Made by a program: the position numbers and the translations under genes. This document shows, in pieces, positions 16,640 to 25,846 of a stretch of DNA of 64,000 bases. The first letter of the stretch is position 1, and every line of letters starts with the position of its first letter. Below the pieces are notes generated by a model. It saw nothing but the letters and a program-made list of their open reading frames with translations. It was not told the DNA's origin and did no database searches. Source of the stretch: UBA1433 sp964581565 (GTDB taxonomy: Bacteria > Bacillota > Clostridia > Eubacteriales > UBA1433); assembly GCA_964581565.1 (NCBI GenBank), contig CAZOOZ010000004.1, positions 124,001 through 188,000 of the forward strand. The letters run 5' to 3'.

Positions 16640-17670
16640 TTTAAAATATTTCCTTTTAATTTAGGATCAAAAGCATCGCGAAGCCCGTCGCCGAGTAAAT
16701 TGAGAGAAAGAATTAATAAAGTAAGAATTACACCGGGAATGATAAGTCTATATGTATATGTGTAAATGCCGTTCAGCGAATCGGCTATTAAGCTGCCAAG
16801 AGAAGTCATAGGAGAAGACACTCCAAGTCCTAAAAAAGATAAAAATGATTCTAGAAAAATTGCTGCAGGAATCTGCATACAGGTTGTTACAATAATAGGC
16901 CCTATGCAATTTGGGATCAGATGTTTGTTTATAATTTGCGTATGTGAAGCGCCGAGTGCTTTTGCTGCTGTTATAAATTCCTGTTGTTTTAGCATCAATA
17001 CCTGGCCTCTTATAATTCTTGCCATGCCTACCCAGTAAAGCAATCCAAAAGCTATCATCATAGATATGAGGCCTGGCCCTAAAACAGCTATGTTCTTAAT
17101 AAACACACTTGTGCTGTTATAAAATAATGTTTGCATTGGTTGTTTTAAAGAAATGGTTAAAAGCAATACTATCAAAACATCGGGCACAGCGTAAATAATG
17201 TCTACAAAACGCATCATAAAAGCGTCAATAATACCGCCAAAATATCCGGAAATTGCGCCATAGGTAGTTCCGATTATTAACACTATAAAACTTGCGATAA
17301 ATCCTATTATAATTGATATTCTGGTTCCATACATTGTCCTGACTAAAATGTCTCTGCCAAGATCATCAGTACCAAACGGATGTTGCCAACTTGGAAATAA
17401 GTTTTCGGCACCTCTTATTTGTTGATCATAACTATATTGAGTTAATAATGGGCCTAAAAAAGCAAATATAAAGATTGCAATAAGTATATATAGAGCAATG
17501 AGAGCGATTTTATTTGATTTAAAAGCAGTGCGAAAGGATACAGGTTTTTTCTTATTTGAGAACTGTATTTTATCGTTTTTTGAAGCTAATTCAAAATCTT
17601 TTTCGTCTAATTGATAATTTATATTTAGTTGCAGGCTGTGAAAAATTTTTCTTTTTGCCTCACTTTGCAT
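16636..17670 (-). CDS. oppC: Oligopeptide ABC transporter permease OppC
   Basis: A 344-residue inner permease. A long cytoplasmic N-terminus (to about residue 55) precedes the first membrane helix. The PFGTDDLGRDILVRTMYGTRISI segment is diagnostic of OppC/DppC, and the EAA-type coupling loop is AAKALGASHTQIINKHLIPN. I chose ATG 17670 (MQSEAK) because AAAGGTG lies 7 bases upstream; an in-frame ATG at 17697 lacks a site. It overlaps oppB by 11 bases. Confidence 0.94.
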   Translation of the reverse strand: MQSEAKRKIFHSLQLNINYQLDEKDFELASKNDKIQFSNKKKPVSFRTAFKSNKIALIALYILIAIFIFAFLGPLLTQYSYDQQIRGAENLFPSWQHPFGTDDLGRDILVRTMYGTRISIIIGFIASFIVLIIGTTYGAISGYFGGIIDAFMMRFVDIIYAVPDVLIVLLLTISLKQPMQTLFYNSTSVFIKNIAVLGPGLISMMIAFGLLYWVGMARIIRGQVLMLKQQEFITAAKALGASHTQIINKHLIPNCIGPIIVTTCMQIPAAIFLESFLSFLGLGVSSPMTSLGSLIADSLNGIYTYTYRLIIPGVILTLLILSLNLLGDGLRDAFDPKLKGNILK

Positions 17671-18604
17671 GTGATCGCACCTTTCTTGATAAATCAATTC
17701 GAGGATCTATAACTTTATATAATATATCAACAACTAGATTCATCAGTACTATAAGAGATGCAAAGAATATAGTTGTGCCCATAATAAGCGGGTAATCTCG
17801 GCTTGAAATGCTCTGAACAAAATACCGGCCGAGCCCCGGAATATTAAAGATGCTTTCCACTACAAACCCACCGGTTAATATAGCAGCTGTCAGAGGCCCT
17901 AAATAAGTTAAAACAGGTAAACATGCATTTTTTAATGCATGTTTATAAGTAATCGCAAAAGAGCCTAAACCTTTTGCTTTTGCGGTACGTATATAATCTT
18001 TATTAATAACATCAAGCATACTGAATCTGGTGAGTCTTGCAATATAGCATGTCGGATATAAAGCGAGAACAAAGCATGGCATGATATAGTTTTTCCAGCC
18101 GTTTAAACCTATTGTCGGCAGCCAATTTAGTTTTACACCAAATATAATAATACATATAATAGCCATTACAAATCCTGGGATTGATATACCAATTGATGTA
18201 ATGATTTGCAAAAGTCGATCCAGCCGTTTGCCATTATTATTTGCAGCAATACATCCTAATAAAATACCAAAAAGTATAGAAACAAACAATGACATTATTC
18301 CGATTTTAGCAGATACTGGAAACATATCGGCAATAATCTTTGTTACCGCCCTATTTTTTTGTAATTTAAAGCTCACACCCATATCTCCATGGGTTAAATC
18401 AATTAAGTAATTTTTTAATTGAACAAAAATTGGCTGATCTAAACCATATTTAGTTTCCAAAGCTGATAATACTTCAGGTGACGGGGGTTTTTCGCTCAGA
18501 AAAGGTCCCCCGGGAATGATATTCATGATAAAAAAAGTGATACATATAATGAATACTATAATCAATAAGGCTTGACACAAACGTTTTATAATGTAGATTA
18601 TCAT
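17660..18604 (-). CDS. oppB: Oligopeptide ABC transporter permease OppB
   Basis: A 314-residue membrane permease with the N-terminal IKRLCQALLIIVFIICITFFIMNIIPGGP typical of OppB, and the EAA loop TAKAKGLGSFAITYKHALKN. The start at 18604 (MIIYIIKRL) follows GAGGGA closely; the in-frame ATG at 18637 would add 11 residues without a site. It is the first gene of oppBCDFA and follows a good sigma-A-type promoter. Confidence 0.93.
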   Translation of the reverse strand: MIIYIIKRLCQALLIIVFIICITFFIMNIIPGGPFLSEKPPSPEVLSALETKYGLDQPIFVQLKNYLIDLTHGDMGVSFKLQKNRAVTKIIADMFPVSAKIGIMSLFVSILFGILLGCIAANNNGKRLDRLLQIITSIGISIPGFVMAIICIIIFGVKLNWLPTIGLNGWKNYIMPCFVLALYPTCYIARLTRFSMLDVINKDYIRTAKAKGLGSFAITYKHALKNACLPVLTYLGPLTAAILTGGFVVESIFNIPGLGRYFVQSISSRDYPLIMGTTIFFASLIVLMNLVVDILYKVIDPRIDLSRKVRSHAK

Positions 18605-18670
18605 GCTTCCCTCGAATTTTAATAAACAAAAATACATGATATGGATTCATAAAAATATTTTATAATATAT

Positions 18671-18698
18671 TGTATACTAGATATTTGATATTTGTCAA
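18671..18698 (-). promoter_or_regulatory. Promoter of the opp operon
   Basis: On the minus strand, a consensus TTGACA (18693-18698), 16 bases, then TATACA (18671-18676), about 65 bases before the oppB start. No CodY or other operator can be identified by eye. Confidence 0.6.
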
Positions 18699-18733
18699 TT
18701 ATGAAAAGATCTCACTGTTTTGCTGATTTCAAT

Positions 18734-18765
18734 AAAAAGAAGCCTTTATTAGAAGGCTTCTTTTT
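18734..18765 (-). terminator. Terminator of the cmk-plsC-ispH-rpsA operon
   Basis: A perfect 13-base stem (18734-18746 with 18753-18765) around a 6-base loop. A and T tracts on its outer sides make it bidirectional. It lies 9 bases beyond the rpsA stop codon. Confidence 0.8.
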
Positions 18766-18774
18766 TGATTTCGT

Positions 18775-19950
18775 TTATTCTATTGTTATTTTTCCAAACA
18801 AATCCCCGATAGTAACTTTATCGTCATCTGAATATACTTTTTTATTTTTTTCTATTTTTTTCTTGGGAGCAGGATATAATTCTTTAATACTAAGAGATAT
18901 TTTTTTATTTTCATCATCAATTTTTATAATTAAAACCTCAATTTCTTCACCGGTTTTAAGCATACTTTCAGGTTTATCAACTTTATGGTGAGCAAATTGG
19001 GATATGTGTATTAATCCTTCTACATCATCTATTATTTTTGCAAAAGCACCATATTTTGTAAAAGAAGTTATTTCAACTTTTATTTTATCTCCCTCTTGAT
19101 ATTGCTTTTTAAATACATCCCAAGGATTTGGCGTAAGACCTTTGACGCTCAATTTAACTTTATAGTTTTCTTTATCTAACTCAATTATTTTTGCTCTGAT
19201 GTTTTGACCAATGGATAACACATCCGAAGGTTTTTTCACAGATTTCCAGGCGATATCAGAAACATGAATAAATCCGTCAATACCACCCAAGTCAACAAAA
19301 ACACCATAATCTGTGAAATTTTTAATAGTGGTATCAATTGTTTGTCCTAATTCTAATGTAGATACCGCAGCCTCTTTAATGGCTTTTTGCTCAGCTTTTC
19401 TTTTTTCCATTTCTTCTAATAATAATACTTTATGTGAAAAAATGATTCTGTTGGCGGAAGGATTGTATTCGGTAATTCTTCCGCTGACTATCTTGCCTAT
19501 TAAAGCATTTAAGTCTTTAACAAATTTTACATCATAATAAGATGCAGGCATAAAAGCAGTCAAGCTTCCCAAATCTACCATTAAACCGCCTTTGATTGCT
19601 TTTACTATTTTGCCTGTTAAAATTTCTCCGTTTTCAAATTTTTTCTGTAATTCTTTTTTAGCATCTAATTCTTCAACTTTTAATTTAGACAGAACATAAT
19701 TGCCGGCGCCATCATTTGTAGATAAGATCATTACTTTGTGCTTATCTCCCACTGCGGCATGTCTCATAAGATCTTCATATAAATCTAATATGAATTCATC
19801 TTTTTTAATTATGCCATCACTTTTCCCGCCTATATTCATAACGACAGAATCGCTGTTAACGGATATGATTTCTCCTTCTACAATGTCTCCTGTTTTAAAG
19901 TTTTTGAATGTTTCTTCATACTGGTCTTGAATGTTATTTTGCTCATTCAT
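18775..19950 (-). CDS. rpsA: Ribosomal protein S1-like protein, four S1 domains
   Basis: 391 residues with four S1 RNA-binding repeats at about 20-90, 107-173, 202-270 and 287-356. Repeats 3 and 4 are the best conserved (YGVFVDLGGIDGFIHVSDIAW and YGAFAKI...GLIHISQFAH). This is the short, four-repeat S1 found in Firmicutes rather than the six-repeat E. coli form. It probably helps mRNA binding at the ribosome. It overlaps ispH by four bases (ATGA). In many Clostridia the two are one fused polypeptide; here they remain separate but coupled. Confidence 0.9.
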   Translation of the reverse strand: MNEQNNIQDQYEETFKNFKTGDIVEGEIISVNSDSVVMNIGGKSDGIIKKDEFILDLYEDLMRHAAVGDKHKVMILSTNDGAGNYVLSKLKVEELDAKKELQKKFENGEILTGKIVKAIKGGLMVDLGSLTAFMPASYYDVKFVKDLNALIGKIVSGRITEYNPSANRIIFSHKVLLLEEMEKRKAEQKAIKEAAVSTLELGQTIDTTIKNFTDYGVFVDLGGIDGFIHVSDIAWKSVKKPSDVLSIGQNIRAKIIELDKENYKVKLSVKGLTPNPWDVFKKQYQEGDKIKVEITSFTKYGAFAKIIDDVEGLIHISQFAHHKVDKPESMLKTGEEIEVLIIKIDDENKKISLSIKELYPAPKKKIEKNKKVYSDDDKVTIGDLFGKITIE

Positions 19951-20777
19951 ACTTTTTGTACAACCTCCTTAATTATCCAAGCCGGTGTCGACGCTCCTGC
20001 CGTTATCCCCACCGATTTACAATCTTTAAATATTTTTGTATCAATTTCTGATGCAGTTTCTATATGAATCACTTTATCACAATATACTTTACAAATTTCA
20101 GTCAATTTCTTTGTATTTGAACTGTCATAACCTCCGACTACTATCATGACATCTGAATTTTTTGCAAGCAGTTTAGCTTCTTCTTGTCGTTCTTCGGTCG
20201 CAGAACAAATCGTATTAAAAACTTTGATTTCGCAATGGCATTTTTGTATCTCGGAAACTATATCTGAGAACAGACTTTCAATGATAGTAGTTTGAGCTAC
20301 AACGCATATTTTATCATACATTTTTATTATTGGAATATTATTTTTATTATTTATTATAATTGCGCTGTTATTGCACCAACCATTAACACCGATCACTTCA
20401 GGATGGTTTTCATCGCCTATGATAATGATTTTATAACCTTTCATACAATATTCGTTTACGATATTCTGTACTTTTTTTACATATGGGCAAGTAGCATCTA
20501 TAATATTGATATTCTTTTGCCCCATTTGATCATATAATGACTTGGCGACTCCATGTGATCGTATTACTACTGTAGAGTTATTTTCTACTTGAGATAAATC
20601 ATTTATTATTTTCACATTCTGGGAATCATATTTTTGAATCATTTGATTATTATGTATGATTGGGCCTAATGTATATATAGGGCTATTAATGCATTTAACG
20701 GCATTGTCCAATTTTTTTATTGCACGATCAACGCCAAAACAAAAACCTGCTGTTTTAGCTAAAGTAACATTCCTCAA
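19947..20777 (-). CDS. ispH: 4-hydroxy-3-methylbut-2-enyl diphosphate reductase
   Basis: 276 residues. IspH makes isopentenyl and dimethylallyl diphosphate in the last step of the MEP isoprenoid pathway. The three cluster ligands are Cys13 (GFCFGV), Cys97 (DATCPYV) and Cys191 (NTICSAT), and the conserved HPE is present in GDENHPEV. The start overlaps plsC by four bases and the end overlaps rpsA by four bases, so the operon is tightly coupled. Confidence 0.96.
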   Translation of the reverse strand: MRNVTLAKTAGFCFGVDRAIKKLDNAVKCINSPIYTLGPIIHNNQMIQKYDSQNVKIINDLSQVENNSTVVIRSHGVAKSLYDQMGQKNINIIDATCPYVKKVQNIVNEYCMKGYKIIIIGDENHPEVIGVNGWCNNSAIIINNKNNIPIIKMYDKICVVAQTTIIESLFSDIVSEIQKCHCEIKVFNTICSATEERQEEAKLLAKNSDVMIVVGGYDSSNTKKLTEICKVYCDKVIHIETASEIDTKIFKDCKSVGITAGASTPAWIIKEVVQKV

Positions 20778-21406
20778 TGGTTAGCTCCTTTTATATCTTC
20801 TAACATCATTTGTATTTTTTGCATAACAGTATTTTGCGTAATTTCTATTAATTCATTTGTTTTATATTTTTGCGAGTAATATGCATCAAAGTAAATAGGC
20901 TGTCCCAATCGAATAGTGATTTTACCTCTGAATTTATATTTTCCGTAAATGGCGATTGGCACAATCGGGGACTTTGTTTGTAGGGCAAGCATTAAAGCAC
21001 CCGCTTTCGGAGCAATTAATTCTTTTCCGTTTTTTATCGTTGTGCCTTCCGGAAATATACCTAAAACGCGTTCTCCTCTTAAAACTTTTAAACATTTTTT
21101 TACTGCGGAAGCATCATTTTCATTTCGTTTTACTGGAATTACAAATAGTTGTGTAAAAACCCATGTAAGAAACTTACCTTTAAACAATTCTTCTTTTGCT
21201 AAAAAATGTATTGTTCTTTTTGTGTTAATCATTAGTACCACAGGATCAATATTGCTTGTATGGTTTGGGCATAAAATTACTCGCCCTTCTTTTGGTAAAT
21301 TTGAAGGATTTTCTATTTTGATATTAAAAAGGATTGTTTCCAATATTTTTGCTATCCCGTAAAGAATAACAAATAACATGTTTTTGTCTACTTTTTTATT
21401 ACGCAT
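20774..21406 (-). CDS. plsC: 1-acyl-sn-glycerol-3-phosphate acyltransferase
   Basis: A 210-residue lysophosphatidate acyltransferase. The catalytic NHTSNID (HX4D) and the phosphate-binding FPEGTT are intact. An N-terminal hydrophobic segment (LFVILYGIAKILETILF) places it at the membrane. It makes phosphatidic acid for phospholipid synthesis. It overlaps cmk by 19 bases if it starts at 21406; an ATG at 21379 is a less likely alternative. The order cmk-plsC-ispH-rpsA is a familiar Clostridia cluster. Confidence 0.93.
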   Translation of the reverse strand: MRNKKVDKNMLFVILYGIAKILETILFNIKIENPSNLPKEGRVILCPNHTSNIDPVVLMINTKRTIHFLAKEELFKGKFLTWVFTQLFVIPVKRNENDASAVKKCLKVLRGERVLGIFPEGTTIKNGKELIAPKAGALMLALQTKSPIVPIAIYGKYKFRGKITIRLGQPIYFDAYYSQKYKTNELIEITQNTVMQKIQMMLEDIKGANH

Positions 21407-22032
21407 AATATTTCTTCAATTGTTTGATCTAATGTTTTATTTGTACTGTCTATAACAATACTTTGTGGAGTTATAAGTAAAGGAGCGACTTCTCTGTTTT
21501 TATCATACTTGTCTCGAATGATAATATCTTGCAAAATATCTTCATAGTCGTTCGTAATTCCTTTAATTTCATTTTGTTTAGCACGTCGTCTGGCACGTTC
21601 TTCTACATCTGCGGTTATGTAAAATTTAAAATCCGCATCAGGCAAAATCACTGTTGCTATATCTCTGCCTTCCATAATAATATTTTCATATTGTGTTCCG
21701 AGTTGTTGCTGGATTTTTTTCATAATATTTCGAATAGTTCGATTAGATGCGATGTCGGATATATTTTTATCTATAGTCGGAGTATATATTTTATCTGTAA
21801 CATTAATGCCATCTAAAAAAATCTGATCACCTGCTATTTTAAAATCAGTATTCTCCATAGATGTTTGAACGTTATTTATATTACCAATATCGATATTATC
21901 CGAAAGAACCTTTAATGTATAAGCTCTGTATAGAGCCCCTGTATTTATATATACGTAATTTAATTTTTTCGCCAGTTCTTTAGCGATTGTGCTTTTGCCC
22001 GCACCAGCAGGACCATCAAGAGCTATTTTCAT
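21388..22032 (-). CDS. cmk: Cytidylate kinase
   Basis: 214 residues. The P-loop GPAGAGKST is near the N-terminus, and MEGRDIATVILPDADFKFYITA is the substrate-binding segment of CMP kinases. It phosphorylates CMP and dCMP for nucleotide synthesis. It is the first gene of the four-gene operon. Confidence 0.96.
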   Translation of the reverse strand: MKIALDGPAGAGKSTIAKELAKKLNYVYINTGALYRAYTLKVLSDNIDIGNINNVQTSMENTDFKIAGDQIFLDGINVTDKIYTPTIDKNISDIASNRTIRNIMKKIQQQLGTQYENIIMEGRDIATVILPDADFKFYITADVEERARRRAKQNEIKGITNDYEDILQDIIIRDKYDKNREVAPLLITPQSIVIDSTNKTLDQTIEEILCVIKK

Positions 22033-22062
22033 TTATTACCTCAATTAAACATAAACAAATAA

Positions 22063-22091
22063 ATTATATTTTATATTATTTTATAATACAA
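22063..22091 (-). promoter_or_regulatory. Candidate promoter for cmk operon
   Basis: Minus-strand TTGTAT (22086-22091), a 17-base spacer, then TATAAT (22063-22068), about 30 bases before the cmk start. It lies in very AT-rich DNA, so chance matches are likely. Confidence 0.4.
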
Positions 22092-22132
22092 CAAAAAAAT
22101 GTATAATTCTATAATATTAATATAGAAATTAT
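22092..22132 (-). terminator. Probable terminator of dacF
   Basis: Near-perfect stem (22103-22113 with 22121-22132, one bulged base) followed on the minus strand by a run of seven T's (22093-22099). It is almost all A/T, so weak thermodynamically. Confidence 0.5.
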
Positions 22133-22142
22133 ATGATAATGT

Positions 22143-23315
22143 TCATGTAGTACTCTCTGTTAAGCTTTGGCCGTAAGAAAAAAATATTTGTATATTTCTG
22201 ATTACGTAACGAAAAATATTTAATTTATCAATACTGGTTTTTGCAATCAAACTACATTCACCAATTTCGACATCATTTTTCTTAACAATAACCGTTCCCA
22301 AAATATCTCCTTTCGAAACCGGGGCATTGATTTTCTCATCTAATGCAATAACAATATCGGCATCCTCCTCGCCGCCTTTTTCAATAATATCATATATGTC
22401 AGAATCGGCAATGGCTTCTACAGTTAAATCTTTGCCTTTGTTTACAATCACATCCCCTATTTTTTCATTTTTTTTAACATAATATTTACCGGTATAATTG
22501 CTGAAGCCGTAATTTAAAAGCTGTAATGCTTCGTTAAATCGGACTTCTGAAGAAGGAGCATGCATGACGACTGAGATCAGTCTCATATCTCCTTGTTTTT
22601 TTGTACAGCTCATACAATACATAGCTTCGGTAGTATAGCCGGTTTTAAGACCATCGACTGCACTGTCTCTTTTCAAAAGTTTGTTTGTGTTGGCTAATGT
22701 TCTGTTTTTATCATTATTCAAACCCACTTTTATATCAATCATCCATGTCTTTGTGTAATCAAATATTTTTTCATATTTTACTAGTTCGCATGACATTAAA
22801 GCTATGTCGTAAGCAGTAGTGACATGACCTTCCTCAGGCAGACCATTGGCATTCTTAAAAACAGTGTTCTTCATATCAAGGTTTTTTGCTTCTTCGTTCA
22901 TCATTTTAACAAAGTTTTCATTACTGCCAGCCACATATTCCCCCAGGGCCGTTGCCGCATCATTCGCACTTTCAACGGCAACGCCATACATGAGTTCATC
23001 AACTTTTCTTTTTTCTCCCGATTCAATATAAAGTTGCGTCCCCCCCATTTTTGAAGCATATTCACTGATAGTGACCTCATCTTGCAGCGTGATTTTCCCT
23101 TCATCCACGGCTTTTAATACCAGTAGCATAGTCATGATTTTTGTGACGCTTGCCGGTATAGCAATAAGATTTTCATCTTTAGCATAAAGAACTGTTTTAG
23201 TTTTCGCATCCACTAAGACGGCACTGCTTGATTGCAACACCATATCGGCACGCGCGATGATATTGAAACATAAAAAAACAGATAGAATAAATATAAATAT
23301 TGTTTTTTTCAACAT
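22143..23315 (-). CDS. dacF: D-alanyl-D-alanine carboxypeptidase, DacF type
   Basis: 390 residues. A signal peptide (MLKKTIFIFILSVFLCFNII) leads into a class A low-molecular-weight penicillin-binding protein. The three active-site motifs are S56-V-T-K59, S116-A-N118 and K224-T-G226. After these come a beta-rich C-terminal domain and a short amphipathic tail. It trims the terminal D-Ala of peptidoglycan stem peptides outside the membrane. Its neighbours deoB and spoIIM recall the spoIIM/deoB/dacF neighbourhood of other spore formers, so a sporulation role is plausible. A second paralogue lies at 39529-40644. Confidence 0.92.
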   Translation of the reverse strand: MLKKTIFIFILSVFLCFNIIARADMVLQSSSAVLVDAKTKTVLYAKDENLIAIPASVTKIMTMLLVLKAVDEGKITLQDEVTISEYASKMGGTQLYIESGEKRKVDELMYGVAVESANDAATALGEYVAGSNENFVKMMNEEAKNLDMKNTVFKNANGLPEEGHVTTAYDIALMSCELVKYEKIFDYTKTWMIDIKVGLNNDKNRTLANTNKLLKRDSAVDGLKTGYTTEAMYCMSCTKKQGDMRLISVVMHAPSSEVRFNEALQLLNYGFSNYTGKYYVKKNEKIGDVIVNKGKDLTVEAIADSDIYDIIEKGGEEDADIVIALDEKINAPVSKGDILGTVIVKKNDVEIGECSLIAKTSIDKLNIFRYVIRNIQIFFSYGQSLTESTT

Positions 23316-23412
23316 TATTTATTCCTCCTCTGACTTGGTATCTATAAACATAGCAATTTAAAATGTTTGAAATATAAGAGCTATATATATAAATATGCCA
23401 GAGAATGCGATA

Positions 23413-24582
23413 TTATGTTTTTCTTATTTTATTTAAAAAACTATGCCCAAATATTGTGTTTGTATTTGCTAAATAATCAGTAATAGTTGCTCCTAGATCT
23501 GAAATACTCTGTATAGTCCCTAAATTGACATGTTTAATAAAATTGCCGCAAATAATAACCGGTACATATTCTCTGCTGTGATCGGTTGACTGTGTTGTGG
23601 GATCACATCCGTGATCTGCGCATATGACCAGCATATCTTCATCAGTGAGCAATGGCAGTATATCTGCGAGTCGGAAATCAAATTCGCTTAATGCTTGAGC
23701 GTATCCCTGCACATCATTTCTGTGTCCGTATTTCATATCAAAATCAACTAGATTTGCATATATTAAAGCTTTATTTTCTTTTACAGATTTCATGTGTTCG
23801 ACAATTTTATTGATTCCATCGTCATTGTTAACTGTATGAGTAGAATGTTTGATTCCTCTGCCCTGAAAAATATCTTCGATTTTTCCTATGGCATAAACTT
23901 CGACGCCGTTTTCATAAAGAATTTCAAGAGCTGTTTTTACAGGGGGCTTAACGGAAAAGTCTCTTCTGTTTGAAGTGCGGATAAAATTTCCCGACTCACC
24001 TATAAACGGTCGTGCAATTACACGAGCAACATTATAATATTTGTCTAACATTTTTCTTGCGGTTTTACATATATCATATAATTCTAAAACAGGTACAATC
24101 TTTTCGTGTGCGGCAATCTGGAATACGCTATCAGAAGAAGTATATACAATAATACTGCCGGTTTTCATTTGTTCTTCGCCTAATTCTTTAATAATTTCCG
24201 TTCCCGAAGCGATCTTATTTCCGATAACTTTTCTGCCGATTTTTTTTTCAAATTCATTAATAAAATTTTCATCAAATTTTTTATAAGTTTTAAATGGTTT
24301 GTCCAAGATAACGCCTGCCATTTCCCAATGACCTGTAATGGTATCCTTACCTTGGCTTATAAAGCCGGCACGCATTACAGCGGCCGAAAAATGTTCGTTC
24401 TTATTCATGAAAGTGACTCCGTCAATATTACCTATACCTAATTTTTGCAAATTACCTATCTTACAAGAAAAATGCTCATATGTGTTTTTTAAAGTATTAC
24501 TTCCTTCGTCGCCATAATTTTTTGCATCTGGCATCTCGCCTATCCCTACGCTATCTAAAACAATCCAAATGACTCTCTTCAT
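23413..24582 (-). CDS. deoB: Phosphopentomutase
   Basis: 389 residues of the alkaline-phosphatase superfamily phosphopentomutase. The metal-binding N-terminus reads DSVGIGEMPDA with GDEGSNTL, and the C-terminal metal ligands lie in VICADHGCDPTT and STDHSREYVPV. It interconverts ribose/deoxyribose 1- and 5-phosphates in nucleoside salvage. It lies between dacF (97 bases) and spoIIM (13 bases). Confidence 0.96.
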   Translation of the reverse strand: MKRVIWIVLDSVGIGEMPDAKNYGDEGSNTLKNTYEHFSCKIGNLQKLGIGNIDGVTFMNKNEHFSAAVMRAGFISQGKDTITGHWEMAGVILDKPFKTYKKFDENFINEFEKKIGRKVIGNKIASGTEIIKELGEEQMKTGSIIVYTSSDSVFQIAAHEKIVPVLELYDICKTARKMLDKYYNVARVIARPFIGESGNFIRTSNRRDFSVKPPVKTALEILYENGVEVYAIGKIEDIFQGRGIKHSTHTVNNDDGINKIVEHMKSVKENKALIYANLVDFDMKYGHRNDVQGYAQALSEFDFRLADILPLLTDEDMLVICADHGCDPTTQSTDHSREYVPVIICGNFIKHVNLGTIQSISDLGATITDYLANTNTIFGHSFLNKIRKT

Positions 24583-24595
24583 ACCATATTGCTCC

Positions 24596-25201
24596 TTAAG
24601 TTAAATATATTGAAAAAATTTTAATTAATTGCGGTATCACATACGCTTCTATTAAATTTACGCTAATGTTTAATAAAAATGTAATAAAAATGATTGTTAT
24701 TAGTTTATATGCATTTTTTTTCTTGCACTCTAATGAAAAGTGATTTTTTTGCAATGCATATTTTATCACAAATACATTACAAAAAATCAATAAAATGATT
24801 CTCAGCGTGTTTTGCGGCAAAACAGCTACTATAATAAATAATACTCCTTTTGTTAAAGTTGTTTTTATTAAAAAAGCGGAGGTGAACCCTATGATAAATC
24901 CCTTATATAAGGTAATAATAAAACAAAACGGTATTGCAAGTATTGTCAGTGCAAAAACAGCAGTTATCAGGTAAGCTTGAAAATCATTTAGAATGTAGTT
25001 AAGTAATCTTTCGGTATTCGTCATTGTTTGCGTATCATATTTATCTGCGGAATATAAATTCGTTATAATATAGTCTGTTAATTTCAAGCCTTGTTCATCG
25101 GTTAAAAATTTTGCAACGAAAGAACCTAGAACAACGCCAATAAGGAACATAAAAAATAATATCAGGATTATCCGTTTTGATTCATTTATAAATTTTTTCA
25201 A
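24596..25201 (-). CDS. spoIIM: Stage II sporulation protein M
   Basis: 201 residues with about five membrane helices. The N-terminal FMFLIGVVLGSFVAKF and the middle FVALTILAIPFCFI-like and GFIIGFTSAFLI segments match SpoIIM. With SpoIID and SpoIIP it drives septal peptidoglycan hydrolysis during engulfment of the forespore. It is followed 13 bases later by deoB, so the two are probably co-transcribed. A sigma-E promoter is expected upstream, but I see only a poor match. Confidence 0.85.
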   Translation of the reverse strand: MKKFINESKRIILILFFMFLIGVVLGSFVAKFLTDEQGLKLTDYIITNLYSADKYDTQTMTNTERLLNYILNDFQAYLITAVFALTILAIPFCFIITLYKGFIIGFTSAFLIKTTLTKGVLFIIVAVLPQNTLRIILLIFCNVFVIKYALQKNHFSLECKKKNAYKLITIIFITFLLNISVNLIEAYVIPQLIKIFSIYLT

Positions 25202-25310
25202 AATATGTCCCCCTTTTTTAATTTATGTTAAAAAAAGGAGGAATAGAACGAAACATTAGGATGGTAATTACTGCAGATATTAAAACAATTTTATCAAAAA
25301 TAAATCTATA

Positions 25311-25844
25311 TTATTTTGAATTTAAATATAAAAAAATTGCACATATTGTTTTTGCGTCATTAATTTCTCCAGATATAATCATTTCTAGAACTTTGGATTT
25401 GGCAATAAAATACACATCAATAAATTCATCGGCATCACATTCTTTTTTATGTTTTGATTTTACAATGTTATCCGAAGAAAATATGTGAATAATTTCATCC
25501 GAAAAGCCAGGAGTGGAATATACGCTGGATAAATGCCGGATATCATGTGCTTCATAACCGGTTTCTTCATTTAATTCTCTTATGGCACAATCAAAAATAT
25601 CTTCATTTTCTTCTATACAACCTGCCGGAAGTTCATAGATTATTTTATTAAGAGCTGTTCGAAATTGTCGGATAAACAGTATTTCCCCGTCCTTTTCAGC
25701 TAAAATCGTACATGCACCTTTATGCTTTACAATATCTCTGGCGCTTATATTACCGTTGGGCAATAACACTTTTTCATTATAGACTTTTATGATTTTGCCC
25801 TCGTATATTAATTGGCTGTCTATAATTTTTTCAGCTATTTCCAT
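25311..25844 (-). CDS. nudF: Nudix hydrolase, ADP-ribose pyrophosphatase type
   Basis: 177 residues. The Nudix box (GX5EX7REUXEEXGU) is complete at 75-97: GCIEEN-E...RELNEETGY. The upstream LPAGCIEE and the SVYSTPGFSDE loop are typical of ADP-ribose/ADP-sugar pyrophosphatases. It is therefore likely to hydrolyse ADP-ribose to AMP and ribose 5-phosphate. It starts two bases after nrdR ends, with GGAG overlapping the end of nrdR. Confidence 0.88.
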   Translation of the reverse strand: MEIAEKIIDSQLIYEGKIIKVYNEKVLLPNGNISARDIVKHKGACTILAEKDGEILFIRQFRTALNKIIYELPAGCIEENEDIFDCAIRELNEETGYEAHDIRHLSSVYSTPGFSDEIIHIFSSDNIVKSKHKKECDADEFIDVYFIAKSKVLEMIISGEINDAKTICAIFLYLNSK

Positions 25845-25846
25845 GA

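Noticed and set aside
25225..25488. Plus-strand frame opposite the Nudix gene
   Set aside because: It lies mostly antisense to a gene with a complete Nudix box and lacks any recognisable domain.
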